Shown piece by piece: positions 46,202-55,554 of a stretch of DNA of 64,000 nucleotides. Each line of letters starts with the position of its first letter. Position 1 is the first letter of the stretch. The notes under the pieces are model-generated. The model saw only the letters and a program-made list of their open reading frames with translations, ran no database searches and had not been told where the DNA came from. The stretch comes from CAZSAT01 sp964604675 (GTDB lineage: Bacteria; Myxococcota_A; UBA796; CAJQPC01), in the NCBI GenBank assembly GCA_964604675.1, contig CAZSAT010000006.1, positions 38,811 to 102,810 on the forward strand, in the 5' to 3' direction. The translations under genes were made by a program, and so were the position numbers.

Positions 46202-47529
46202 ATGCTCCTCGCCGCCACCGTGTCCGCCGCCGTGCTGGACGGACAGCACCTGGCGGTGGGGGTGAACGACGACGGGTCCCTCGTGGAAGCGGCGAACTCG
46301 GTGGGCGTGCTGTACGGGGTGGAAGGCCAGCCCGTGGGGCAGGACCTGCTCCTCCCCGGCCGTTCGTTCGAGGCATGGGGCGTGAGCTGGGACGGCGGTG
46401 GGGTCGAGCAGAGCACGCCCGACGGCGGAAGCGACCTGATCCTCGCGTGGGACCCGATCGAGCAGGGCCCCGATGCCGCGAGCGTGTGGGGCCAGGGAGC
46501 CATGCCGACCTCCTCGTCACCGCCGAGATCGAGCTCCCCTGGGCGAGCGACGTCGTCTACCTGCGCCTCACCCTGGAGGCGCTCTCGCCGCTGTCGGGCG
46601 TGTGGGCCGCGCGCTCCTTCGACCCCGATCCGGATGCCCTCTGGGGCCTCTACGCGAGCGACAACCAGATCCTCGACGAGCTGGTCGTGGGGGGTGGTGT
46701 GAGCGAGGCCAAGGCCATGGCGCTGACGGCCGCCGGCGGTGTGGGCGGTGGGTGCAGCGGGTTGGGCGATCTCGACGCTGACGACGGGGAGGCGCTTTCC
46801 ACGCCAGAGCCCTGGAGCGACCCCGCGGTGCCGCCCTCGGGAGCTGGCGAGCCCGGTGTGCGCAGCCTGCCCTTCGGGGTGGTCGCGGGCGGCCCGCGGT
46901 ACGTGGTGGTGGACCAGCCCACGGTCCCCGACGGTCGCGCCCTCGGCGCTTCGGGCCCGGTGAGCTGGATCGCCGCGCTCGACGACGTGGACGACGCGGT
47001 GGCCGGGCTCGAAGCCGCCGACCACGCCGCCATCATGGACGCCCTCCGCGAACACCTCCACCACGATCCCTACCTGGTCTACGACCCGTCCGACGCGGCC
47101 TCCTCCGACGACGAGGGGAGCTACATCACCTGGGACTGGATCAGCGTCGATCTGGGCGACTGGCTCGACCGCAACGACGGGGTGGGGCTGTCCTGCCACT
47201 CTCTGGCGTGCGTGTACAGCTCGCTCGGCAACCACCTCGGGCTGCCCACGGAGTACGTCACCCTCGGCACTGGCTTCACCACCAACCTCGCGCGGGCGGC
47301 GGGCACCGACACCTGGGCGCGGTACGGCTTCAGCTCCCAAGGCATCGTCACGGTGGACGGCGGCGAGACGGTCTGGGACGCCGCAGTGGACCGCGACGGG
47401 GACGCCGATCCCGCGTCGCAGCCCGTCTCGGAGGTCAGTCCGATGGGCTGGAGCCTGGACGACTACCTGGACGCGCTCACCCCGGACCTCATCGGCGTCG
47501 TCAACGGCGGCCGCTGCTACGTGTACTGA
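46202..47529 (+). pseudogene. Transglutaminase/cysteine-peptidase-like gene with a one-base frameshift
   Basis: The first 98 codons (MLLAATVSAAVLDGQHLAVG to SVWGQG) read in one frame, then the protein-like sequence continues in another frame (SHADLLVTAEIELPWASDVV to the end NGGRCYVY). The switch falls at about 46495-46498, in the GGGA of 'cagggagcc', and one missing base restores a 442-codon frame exactly. Either the gene is disrupted or the sequence has an error in a G run; I cannot tell which. The intact product would be exported (MLLAATVSAAVLDG). Its C-terminal half contains GLSCHSLACVYSSLGNHLGL and TVWDAAVDRDGD, a Cys ... Asp arrangement like transglutaminase-type domains, but the His is not clear. 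It sits directly before the YfhO-like gene. Confidence 0.75.
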
Positions 47530-49893
47530 GTGCACGATCTCCTCACCCGGCGGCCGTGGCTGGTGGCGGCGCTGCTGATCGCCGCCGTGGTCGTGGCGGG
47601 CGCGCCGGACGCGGTGTTCTCGGGAGAGGTCCATTGGGCCCACGACCTGCGGCACCACCACCACCCGTGGCGGCACTGGGCGGCGAGCCGCTGGGCCCTC
47701 GGCTCCGTGCCGCTGTGGTCCGCCGACGTGGCGAACGGCTTCCCGCTCTTCGCCGACGGCCAGACCGGCGTGCTCTACCTCCCCAACATCCTGCTCGGAG
47801 CCTTGCTCCCCAGCCACCTCGCGCTGACCTGGAGCGTGCTGTTGCACACCTGGGTGGCCGGTCTGGGCGCCACGTGGTTGGCGCGGACCCAGGGCTCGAG
47901 CCACGCGGCTTCCCTGCTCGCGGGAGTGGCCTACGCGCTCTCCGGCTTCGTCGTGGCGCACGTCACCTACGCGGGGATGCACGCGGTCGCCGCGCTCGCG
48001 CCGATCGCCCTGGGCGCGTCGCAGGCCCTGGCCCGCGGCGCGGGCTGGCGCATGGCCTCGATCTGGGCCGGTCTGGTCGCCCTGGTGCTCGTGGCCGGGC
48101 ATCCTCAGGCGGCGGTCATCGTGCTCTTCGGGTGCCTGGTGTTGTTCCTGGCGCGTGCCCGGACCGCGGGGAGCTTCCTTCGGGCGGGTGTCGGAGCCTT
48201 GGTGGGCATCGTGGCGGGGCTGCCGCAGATCGCGGCGTCGCTCGAGCTGTCCGGGCACTCCGCACGCGAGGGCGGCGTCGACCCGGCCTTTGCCGCCATG
48301 GGCTCGCTGCCGCCTCCGGAGCTGATCAACGCCGTGCTGCCGCGCTTCTTCGGCTGGGAGCCGCCGGCGAGCATCCCGCTGACGTACGTGCACAAGGCCG
48401 CCGGGTACTGGGGAATCGGCGAGAACCACTGGGAAGACTGCTTCTACCTGGGCATCCCTGTGGTCCTGCTGGCGGTTTGGGGGTTCGTTCGTCCCGGCCA
48501 TCGGGCGGTGAAGGGCCTTGGCCTGCTCTCGCTCGCGCTGATGCTCGGCAAGTGGACGCCGGTCTATGCGCTGCTCAGGCTGCTGCCCGGCTTCGACTTC
48601 TTCCGCTTCCCAGTGCGCTTCTCGCTCCTCTTCACCCTCTGCGCGGTCCTGCTGGCCGCTCGGGGGTTCGACGCGCTCACCAGCGAGCCGCGTCCCAAGC
48701 ACGAGCGCCTGGCGTTTCGGGTGCTGGTCTGGGCGACCGGCGGGTACGCCATCGGGGCCGCGGTCGCCCACCTCGTCCTGCACCGCGTGGAGCCCATGCT
48801 GCGTGGGTTCCTCCAGGGTCCACTCGGACAACGACCCGGGGGCGCTGAGCGCATCGATGCGATCGTCCGGGGCTTGGCGTGGGACACCTCGCCAGCGAGC
48901 CCTGCGGTGTGGGGCACGGCGCTGCTCGTGCTGGTGTTCGTGGCGCTCTCGTCCGCCTGGCGCCGCGGCGCCCTGTCCAAGGCGCGCCTGTCGGGGGCGG
49001 TGGTCGCGCTGGTCGCGGCCGACCTCCTGATCAACCTGCGGGGCTACAACCCCACCACGCCGGCCCAGGCGGTGGTCACGCCCTCCGACGCGGTGGCCGT
49101 GGTCACCTCGGAGCCTGGGCTCTACCGCACCTCGGTGGTCGACCGCGTACAGCCCGAGTGGCTCGATCCGCAGCTCTTGAGCTCCAGCATGGGGCTCCTG
49201 TGGGGAACGCGCGACGTCATCGTCCTGTCGCCGCTGTTGCTCCCGCGGCACGAGTCGCTCCTCGCCTTGACCGGCCTCGACGTGGGCATGGACCACGGCG
49301 CGGGCAAGGTGGACGACGTGCTCGCGCACCTCGATCTGGTGGAGCTGATGGGCGTTCGCTACCTCGTGAGCGTGCACGACCTGGACCATCCCCGCCTCCA
49401 GCAGGTGCAGAACGGGCAGGTGAAGATCTACCGGAACCGCCACGCGATGCCGCGCGCCTTCGCCGTGGGCTGCGTGCAGGAGGTCGCGGACTCCGACGCG
49501 GCGCTGGCAGCGCTGCAAGCCATCGATGTGCGCACCGAGGCCGTGGTGGAGGGGACCACGGGCCTGGACTGCCGTTCTGGGCCGGGCAGCGTCCAGGTGG
49601 CCACCCACACCGACGAGCGTGTGGTCCTGGAGGCGTCGCTGTCCGAGCCCGGCCTCGTCGTGCTGACCGACACCCACTACCCGGGCTGGGAGGCCACGGT
49701 GGACGGGGAGCCGGTCGAGATCCTGGCCACCAACGTGACCTTCCGCGGGGTGGTGGTGCCGGCCGGTCGCCACGTGATCGAGATGGCCTACCGTCCGTGG
49801 TGGTCCAGGCTCCTGCTGCCCGCCGGGGTCGCGTGGCTCTTGCTGCTCCTGGCGGCCACCCTGTCCCTCTTCCGGCTACGATCGCGAGCGTGA
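47530..49893 (+). CDS. YfhO-family membrane protein
   Basis: A 787-residue polytopic membrane protein of the YfhO/GT-C-like family, whose members are linked to lipid-carrier-dependent glycosylation. It begins at a GTG directly after the previous stop. About twelve transmembrane helices lie in residues 1-505. Family features include the first periplasmic loop with PLWSADVANGFPLFADGQTG followed by YLPNILL, and FDFFRFPVRFSLLFTLCAVL. A periplasmic domain follows (about 510-760; TPSDAVAVVTSEPGLYRTSV, LMGVRYLVS, YPGWEATVDGEPVEI), then a final helix. The 'YPGWxxxVDG' segment is typical of YfhO proteins. Substrate is unknown. It overlaps the small downstream frame by four bases. Confidence 0.88.
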   Translation: MHDLLTRRPWLVAALLIAAVVVAGAPDAVFSGEVHWAHDLRHHHHPWRHWAASRWALGSVPLWSADVANGFPLFADGQTGVLYLPNILLGALLPSHLALTWSVLLHTWVAGLGATWLARTQGSSHAASLLAGVAYALSGFVVAHVTYAGMHAVAALAPIALGASQALARGAGWRMASIWAGLVALVLVAGHPQAAVIVLFGCLVLFLARARTAGSFLRAGVGALVGIVAGLPQIAASLELSGHSAREGGVDPAFAAMGSLPPPELINAVLPRFFGWEPPASIPLTYVHKAAGYWGIGENHWEDCFYLGIPVVLLAVWGFVRPGHRAVKGLGLLSLALMLGKWTPVYALLRLLPGFDFFRFPVRFSLLFTLCAVLLAARGFDALTSEPRPKHERLAFRVLVWATGGYAIGAAVAHLVLHRVEPMLRGFLQGPLGQRPGGAERIDAIVRGLAWDTSPASPAVWGTALLVLVFVALSSAWRRGALSKARLSGAVVALVAADLLINLRGYNPTTPAQAVVTPSDAVAVVTSEPGLYRTSVVDRVQPEWLDPQLLSSSMGLLWGTRDVIVLSPLLLPRHESLLALTGLDVGMDHGAGKVDDVLAHLDLVELMGVRYLVSVHDLDHPRLQQVQNGQVKIYRNRHAMPRAFAVGCVQEVADSDAALAALQAIDVRTEAVVEGTTGLDCRSGPGSVQVATHTDERVVLEASLSEPGLVVLTDTHYPGWEATVDGEPVEILATNVTFRGVVVPAGRHVIEMAYRPWWSRLLLPAGVAWLLLLLAATLSLFRLRSRA

Positions 49894-50000
49894 AGCGCCT
49901 CGCCCGACTGCTCCGCTCGAAGCGCCTCTGGCGCCTCATCGCCCGCCTCTACAAGCCGGGCGCCACGAACGAATCCGGCAACAACCAGTCGCAGCGCTGA
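49890..50000 (+). CDS. Possible 36-residue basic small protein
   Basis: A GTG at 49890 overlaps the YfhO-like stop (GTGA) and opens a 36-codon frame. The product begins MKRLARLLRSKRLWRLIARL and then has a polar tail ending NNQSQR. The first 22 residues are rich in Arg, Lys and Leu and would make an amphipathic cationic helix. The overlap arrangement is the same as for real coupled genes in this window, which favours translation. Its small size means chance cannot be excluded. Membrane association is inference; function is unknown. Confidence 0.4.
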   Translation: MKRLARLLRSKRLWRLIARLYKPGATNESGNNQSQR

Positions 50001-50012
50001 CGGCGTCCGGGG

Positions 50013-50018
50013 TAGGCT
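50013..50018 (+). promoter_or_regulatory. Candidate -10 element (TAGGCT) for the MopE/lectin gene
   Basis: TAGGCT lies 39 bases before the GTG at 50052. Unlike the leaderless cases it would leave a 27-base leader, which contains AGGAGG seven bases before the start. No clear -35 is seen. Confidence 0.3.
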
Positions 50019-50051
50019 CGCGGCCGAGGCAGCGTGACAGGAGGTCTCGTC

Positions 50052-53000
50052 GTGCGCGTTCTGGTGCTGCTGTGCTCTGCTGTGGTGATCGCCGGCTGCC
50101 GCTCCAAGGATGACGGCTGGACGGTCGACAGCGGCTTCGTCTCGAGCCTCGAAGACGACACCGGGAGCGGGGCGGCCCACCTGGACGACACCGCCTCGCC
50201 GGTGGACACCGGGCCGCAGGACGGCGATGGGGACGGCTTCGACAGCAGCACGGACTGCGACGACGCAGACCCCAGCGTGAACCCGGACGCGAACGAGGTC
50301 TGCAACGGCCTCGACGACGACTGCAACGGCGCGGTCGACGACAGCGTGGGCGACCTCTGGTACGCCGACGACGACGCAGACGGCTTCGGGGACGCGTCGG
50401 CGAGCACGACCTCCTGCGACGAGGCAAGCGGCTGGGTGGCCGACGCGAGCGACTGCGACGACGCCAACTCCTCCATCCACCCCGACGCCGACGAGCTCTG
50501 CAACGGCTACGACGACGACTGCGACCTCCTGATCGACGCCGACGACGACAGCGTGGTCGACGCTACGATCTGGTACCTGGATGCCGACGGTGACGGCGTT
50601 GGCGATGCGCACACCGCGGTGCTCGCCTGCGAGGCTCCCGAGTCCTTCGTGGCGGACGGCGGCGACTGCGACGACGGCGACGACAGCGTCTACCTTGGCG
50701 CGGCCGAGGTCTGCGACGCTCTCGACAACGACTGCGACGGGCTCATCGACGACGAGGACGACACGGTGAGCGGGCAGTCGACGTGGTGGATCGACGCGGA
50801 CGCCGACGGGCACGGCGACGCGGCCACCGCCGTCTCGGCCTGCGAGGAGCCCACCGGCTACGCCGGCACCGACGACGACTGCGACGACGCCGACGCCACG
50901 GTGTTCCTCGGGGCCAACGAGGTCTGCGACGAGTTGGACAACGACTGCGACGGCGACGTGGACGAGGCCGCCGCCGACGCGGGTCGCTGGTACCTGGACA
51001 GTGATGGAGACGGCTTCGGAGACGAGCACGACTGGGTGGACAGCTGCGCCGGAGCGACCGGGTACGTGGCGGACGCGACGGACTGCGACGATCTCGACGC
51101 GGAGGTCAACCCTGGCGAGGACGAGGTCTGCAACGGTGTCGACGACGACTGCGACGGTCTCGCCGAGGAAGCGGACGACTCCCTCGTCGACGCCGGAACC
51201 TGGTACGCCGACGCCGACTCCGACGGCTTCGGGGACGCGAGCACCGGCGTGCACGCCTGCGAGGCGCCCAGCGGCCACGTCGACGACGACGCGGACTGCG
51301 ACGACACCGACAGCGCGGTGAACCCCGAGGCCGACGAGGTGTGCAACGGTGTCGACGACGACTGCGACACCCTGATCGACGACGCCGACCCCGGCATCAC
51401 GGGGACCACGACCTGGTTCGTCGACACCGACGCCGACGGCTTCGGCGACGCCTCCGTGAGCACCGACAGCTGTGAGGCGCCGAGCGGCTACGTCGCGGAC
51501 GCCACGGACTGCAACGACACCTCGGCCAGCGCGAGCCCCGCGGGGAGTGAGGTGTGCGACGGCCTGGACAACGACTGCGACGGTGAGGTCGACGTCGGTG
51601 CGAGCGATGCCGCGACCTGGTACGCCGACAGCGACGGCGACGGCTACGGCGACGCGGGGGCTTCCGCCGCGGACTGCGATGGCCTCACCGGCTACGTGGC
51701 CGACGCCACGGACTGCGACGACACCGCGGCCGACGTGAACCCAGGTGCCGACGAGGTCTGCAACGACCTCGACGACGACTGTGACGCCCTGGTCGACGAC
51801 GACGACGCCAGCCTCGCGGACGCCAGCACCTGGTACGCCGACACCGACGCCGACGGCTACGGCGACGCCTCGTCGAGCAGCGAGGCCTGCGATGCGCCCA
51901 GCGGGCTGGTGGCGGACGCCACCGACTGCGACGACGGCGACGGCGACGTGTACCCGAGCGCGGACGAGCACTGCAACGACGCCGACGATGACTGCGACAG
52001 CCTCGTCGACGAAGACGCGACCGACCTCGGCACCTGGTTCGTCGACAACGATGGGGACGGCTTTGGCGATGCGACCGACAGCAGCGAAGCCTGCGACGCG
52101 CCGAGCGGGTCGGTGGCGGACGCTTCCGACTGCGACGACGCCGACAGCGAGGTGCATCCCGATGCCGACGAGGTGTGCAACGGTGTCGACGACGACTGCG
52201 ACGGGACGGTCGACGTCGATGCCAGCGATCCGAGCACCTTCTACGCCGACGCCGACTCCGACGGGTTCGGCGACGCCTCGTCCGCCGTGGAGGCCTGCGA
52301 CGCGCCCTCGGGCTACGGCGCCGACGCCACGGACTGCGACGACGCCGATGGCGCGGTGTTCCCAGGCGCGGCCGAGAGCTGCAACAGCGGCGACGACGAC
52401 TGCGACGCAGCGGTCGACGAAGACGCCGACGACGCCAGCACGTGGTACGTCGACGGCGACTCCGATGGCTACGGCGACGCGTCGGCCGGCAGCGAGGCCT
52501 GCGCCCAACCGAGCGGGTCCGTGGCCGACGCCTCCGACTGCGACGACGCCGCCGGCAGCGTGTACCCAGGAGCTGCGGAGAGCTGCAACGGCACCGACGA
52601 CGACTGCGACAGCACGGTCGACGAGGACGCCGTGGACCCGGACACCTGGTACGCCGACAGTGACGCCGACGGATTCGGCGATCCTTCAGCCGACTGGGAT
52701 GGCTGTGAGCAAGCCACGGGCTACGTCGAGGACGCGCGAGACTGTGACGACGGTGACGCTTCGGTCCATCCGTCCGCCGAGGAGTCCTGCGATGGCGTGG
52801 ACAACGACTGCGACGGCGACGTGGACGATGACGACGACGACGTCGTGGACCCCGAGACCTGGTGGGCGGATGCGGATCTCGACGGCTACGGCGACGCGTC
52901 GGACAGCACCGAGGCGTGCAGCGAACCCAGCGGGTACGTGGGCGACGATACCGACTGCGACGACGACGCGGTCGACGTGAACCCGGCCGCCAGCGAGAGC

Positions 53001-53438
53001 TGCGATGGTGTCGACGAGGACTGCGACGACGCCGTGGACGAAGGCGGGGTGTGTCCGTGCACGACCGTGAGCTACGACGTGAGCACCTACATGCTGTGCA
53101 CCTCGGCCGCCAACTGGTCGACCGCCCAGTCCACCTGCGCCAGCTACGGCTACCACCTCTTCACGATCGACAGCTACGACGAGCAGGACTTCGTCGAGGG
53201 CGAGATGGACGCGCTGAGCACCGGCAAGTGGTGGATGGGCTTCACCGACGCTGCCAGCGAAGGGACCTGGGTCTGGGAGGACGGCTCGTCCGTCAGCTAC
53301 ACCGACTGGTACTCGGGGGAGCCCAACGATTCGGGCGGCAACGAGGACTGCGGGCAGCTCAACCGCTTCCACCCGGACTATGGCTGGAACGACGAACCGT
53401 GCTCGTCGAGCTTCGCCTACATCTGCGAGGCCGACTGA
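50052..53438 (+). CDS. Large lipoprotein of 14 MopE-type repeats with a C-terminal C-type lectin domain
   Basis: A 1,128-residue surface lipoprotein. The GTG at 50052 has AGGAGG seven bases upstream, so it is preferred over an in-frame GTG at 50034. Signal and lipobox are MRVLVLLCSAVVIAGCRS (IAGC, Cys16). After an acidic linker come 14 tandem repeats of about 68-72 residues, each with a DCDDxDxxVxPxAxExCxGxDDDCD-type metal-binding core and a 'TWYxDxDxDGFGDAS' strand. The last about 125 residues (CPCTTVSYDVSTYMLC onwards) form a C-type lectin domain with the Ca2+/sugar signature SGEPNDSGGNEDCGQL and GWNDEPC. EPN predicts mannose-type binding from known lectins. A calcium-binding stalk presenting a lectin at the cell surface is the simplest model (inference). 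Confidence 0.93.
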   Translation: MRVLVLLCSAVVIAGCRSKDDGWTVDSGFVSSLEDDTGSGAAHLDDTASPVDTGPQDGDGDGFDSSTDCDDADPSVNPDANEVCNGLDDDCNGAVDDSVGDLWYADDDADGFGDASASTTSCDEASGWVADASDCDDANSSIHPDADELCNGYDDDCDLLIDADDDSVVDATIWYLDADGDGVGDAHTAVLACEAPESFVADGGDCDDGDDSVYLGAAEVCDALDNDCDGLIDDEDDTVSGQSTWWIDADADGHGDAATAVSACEEPTGYAGTDDDCDDADATVFLGANEVCDELDNDCDGDVDEAAADAGRWYLDSDGDGFGDEHDWVDSCAGATGYVADATDCDDLDAEVNPGEDEVCNGVDDDCDGLAEEADDSLVDAGTWYADADSDGFGDASTGVHACEAPSGHVDDDADCDDTDSAVNPEADEVCNGVDDDCDTLIDDADPGITGTTTWFVDTDADGFGDASVSTDSCEAPSGYVADATDCNDTSASASPAGSEVCDGLDNDCDGEVDVGASDAATWYADSDGDGYGDAGASAADCDGLTGYVADATDCDDTAADVNPGADEVCNDLDDDCDALVDDDDASLADASTWYADTDADGYGDASSSSEACDAPSGLVADATDCDDGDGDVYPSADEHCNDADDDCDSLVDEDATDLGTWFVDNDGDGFGDATDSSEACDAPSGSVADASDCDDADSEVHPDADEVCNGVDDDCDGTVDVDASDPSTFYADADSDGFGDASSAVEACDAPSGYGADATDCDDADGAVFPGAAESCNSGDDDCDAAVDEDADDASTWYVDGDSDGYGDASAGSEACAQPSGSVADASDCDDAAGSVYPGAAESCNGTDDDCDSTVDEDAVDPDTWYADSDADGFGDPSADWDGCEQATGYVEDARDCDDGDASVHPSAEESCDGVDNDCDGDVDDDDDDVVDPETWWADADLDGYGDASDSTEACSEPSGYVGDDTDCDDDAVDVNPAASESCDGVDEDCDDAVDEGGVCPCTTVSYDVSTYMLCTSAANWSTAQSTCASYGYHLFTIDSYDEQDFVEGEMDALSTGKWWMGFTDAASEGTWVWEDGSSVSYTDWYSGEPNDSGGNEDCGQLNRFHPDYGWNDEPCSSSFAYICEAD
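50220..53050 (+). repeat. Fourteen tandem MopE-type coding repeats, about 205-215 bases each
   Basis: The DNA repeats with the protein. Units are diverged in sequence but keep the GAC/GAT-rich core, with lengths varying by a few codons. Units 5, 6 and 10 share almost the same 'EVCNGVDDDCD' coding segment, suggesting recent duplication or conversion. Confidence 0.9.
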
Positions 53439-54856
53439 GCGGGTAGCCAGAAGCGGAAGGCCGTGCGGCCGGGCTCGCTCTGGAGGTCCACGCCTCCACC
53501 GTGGCTCTCGGCCACCGCGCGCACGAGGGCCAGGCCCACGCCGGTGCCGCCGCCGTTGCGGTCGGTCGTGAAGAAGCGCTCGAAGACCCGGCGCTGGTTC
53601 GCTTCGGAGATTCCCGGACCGTCGTCTTCCACGACGAAGCCGGCCTCTCGAGCCGTCCGGAAGCCGGTGATCCGGATGTCTTCCCCGCCATAGCGTCGAG
53701 CGTTCTCGAGGAGGTTCTTGAGCGCGGCACGGAGCTGGACGGCGTCGCCCGACACGGTGCCTGCGGACCCCGACGCGGTCGCGCCGTGGTGGGCGGCCGC
53801 CTCCTCCATCAGCGCGTCGAGGATCACCGGCTGCGCCCGAGGCTCCTCCTCGGCGCGTGCGAGCTCGAGCAGCCCGGTCAGCAGCCGCTCCAGCCGGTCG
53901 AGCTCCATCTGTGCGTTCGAGAGGAAGCGGAGCCGCTGCTCGGGCGGCATCTGGTCGTCGTCGTGGAGGAGCTCTACGGTGCCTCGGAGGGTGGCGATGG
54001 GCGTGCGGAACTCGTGGGCGACGTTGCCAGCGAACTCCGAGATGTAGGCCAGCCTGGCCTGGAGCCGCTCGGTCATGGCGGTCACGGCCGAGGTGAGCGC
54101 GCGGGCTTCCGCCACGTGGGACACCTCGGGTCGCGCCAGGTCCCGGCGGTTGCCGGCGTGGAAGGAACCCTCTCGGATGCGGTCGGCGGTGGCGGCGAGC
54201 TGGGTGAGGCTGCGGGTGTAGAGGTGGGACACGTAGAGCGACATGAAGAGCGTGAACAGCACGGCGAAGCCGGCTCCCCAGACCAGCCTCGGGGCCATGT
54301 GGTACAGCGTCTGGAGCTCCTCGCGCGGGGTGCGGCTCAGCAGGACCACGCCGACCAGCTCGTTGTCCAGCACGATGGGCGTGGCGACGAACACCATCCA
54401 CTTGGAGAAGCGCGAGCGGCTGGAGAGCGGAGCCAGCGGACGGGGCCCGGTTCGAGGGCGTACGATGAGCCCGCGCTCGCCCGACATCGCCTCCTGCACC
54501 TCCGGGCGATCCGAGAGGTCTTCTCCGAGCTGAGCGCCGCTCGAGGCCACCACCACGCCGTACGGGTCGAGCACGCGGACGGCGGCGAGGGTGGCCTCCT
54601 TCACCGTGGCGGCGGCTGGAAGGAGCTGGCTGCGGACCTCGTAGAGATCCGCGTCCGGCGCGTCGTCGCGCACATGGCGCACCTCGGACGCGACCAGCAG
54701 GGCCAGCAGGTCGCCCTGGTGGATGAGATCCGCGGCGGTCTGCTTCTGCAGATCACGCCCGAGCGCGCCGGAGACGATGAAGACCAGCAGCGGCAGGACG
54801 AGCACGGTGCCGTGGGACAGCACCAGCCAGGTCCGCAGGGAGAGGACGAGCCTCAC
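53417..54856 (-). CDS. Sensor histidine kinase
   Basis: A 479-residue membrane kinase. Its GTG start (54856) overlaps the response-regulator stop (GTGA). TM1 is about residues 9-30; a periplasmic sensor of about 160 residues follows (dCache-like: VRVLDPYGVVVASSGAQLGE, then SKWMVFVATPIVLDNELVGV). TM2 is about 195-215. A HAMP-like linker leads to the H-box SEFAGNVAHEFRTPIATLRG (His281), N box LKNLLENARRYGG, G1 VEDDGPGIS and G2 GGGTGVGLALVRAV. Its 3' end overlaps the convergent lectin gene by 22 bases. It pairs with the adjacent OmpR-type regulator. Confidence 0.92.
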   Translation of the reverse strand: MRLVLSLRTWLVLSHGTVLVLPLLVFIVSGALGRDLQKQTAADLIHQGDLLALLVASEVRHVRDDAPDADLYEVRSQLLPAAATVKEATLAAVRVLDPYGVVVASSGAQLGEDLSDRPEVQEAMSGERGLIVRPRTGPRPLAPLSSRSRFSKWMVFVATPIVLDNELVGVVLLSRTPREELQTLYHMAPRLVWGAGFAVLFTLFMSLYVSHLYTRSLTQLAATADRIREGSFHAGNRRDLARPEVSHVAEARALTSAVTAMTERLQARLAYISEFAGNVAHEFRTPIATLRGTVELLHDDDQMPPEQRLRFLSNAQMELDRLERLLTGLLELARAEEEPRAQPVILDALMEEAAAHHGATASGSAGTVSGDAVQLRAALKNLLENARRYGGEDIRITGFRTAREAGFVVEDDGPGISEANQRRVFERFFTTDRNGGGTGVGLALVRAVAESHGGGVDLQSEPGRTAFRFWLPAQSASQM

Positions 54857-55554
54857 GGCAGGCGCGGGTCCTCGCGGAGTCGGTAGCCGAGCCCGTGGAC
54901 CGTCTCGACGGGATCGAGCTCGTGTTCCCGGAACTTGTGGCGGATGCGGCGCACGTGGGAGTCGAGCGTGCGCTCGGAGACGTGCCGCGCGTCGGGGTAG
55001 GCGCGGTCCGCGAGCTGCTCCCGGTCCCAGGCGCGGCCCGGGCGCTTCATGAGCACCGCGAGGATGCGGAACTCCGTGACCGTGAGCGCGATCTCTTCGG
55101 CCCCCGCCCAGACGCGGTGCTGCTCGGCGTCGAGTCGGATGTCGCCGCACTGGTACGCGTGTTCACCTGGCGCCTGCCGGGGGGCGGGGCGTGCTCGCCG
55201 GAGCACGGCGCGGATGCGGCTCACCAGCTCACGGGGAGAGAAGGGCTTGGTCAGGTAGTCGTCGCCGCCCATCTCCAGGCCCAGCACCTTGTCGAGCTCC
55301 TCCCCCCGTGACGAGAGGAACAGGATGGGCACGTCGCTCGTGCGTCGCAGCTCCCGGCACACCTCGAGGCCGTCGAGCTCCGGCATGAGCACGTCGAGCA
55401 CGACGAGGTCCGCAGGCTGTTCGGCGAGCGCGTCGAGCGCCGCGCGCCCGTCGGCGGCCTCGCGCACGCCGTAGCCCTCCCTGGCGAGGGCGTAGCGCAC
55501 GACCTCTCTGAGGTGGTCGTCGTCGTCGACCACCAGGATGTCGGTCTGGCTCAT
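54853..55554 (-). CDS. OmpR/PhoB-family response regulator
   Basis: A 233-residue DNA-binding regulator. Receiver domain residues: VVDDDD (8-13), phosphoacceptor Asp in LVVLDVLMPELDG and Lys in LTKPFSPREL. The C-terminal winged helix has EIALTVTEFRILAVLMKRPG, ERTLDSHVRRIRHKF and VETVHGLGYRLRE, typical of the OmpR/PhoB class. The ATG at 55554 overlaps the upstream gene's stop (ATGA), and its own stop overlaps the kinase start. Two palindromes in the leader of this operon (57411-57425 and 57459-57474) are candidate binding sites if it is autoregulated; this is inference. Confidence 0.93.
   Translation of the reverse strand: MSQTDILVVDDDDHLREVVRYALAREGYGVREAADGRAALDALAEQPADLVVLDVLMPELDGLEVCRELRRTSDVPILFLSSRGEELDKVLGLEMGGDDYLTKPFSPRELVSRIRAVLRRARPAPRQAPGEHAYQCGDIRLDAEQHRVWAGAEEIALTVTEFRILAVLMKRPGRAWDREQLADRAYPDARHVSERTLDSHVRRIRHKFREHELDPVETVHGLGYRLREDPRLP

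Noticed and set aside
46171..49773. Minus-strand open frame of 1,200 codons
   Set aside because: It is antisense to the YfhO-like gene and neighbours. Its translation is rich in His/Arg/Gly/Val with no domains, as expected for shadow frames in GC-rich DNA.
49788..52508. Minus-strand open frame of 906 codons (Val/Ala/Gly-rich repeats)
   Set aside because: It is the antisense of the MopE repeat region; the repeats arise from the coding strand. There is no start signal.
50220..53050. Regular direct repeats considered as a CRISPR array or minisatellite
   Set aside because: Units of about 210 bases are fully coding, diverged and in frame; there are no spacers or cas genes.
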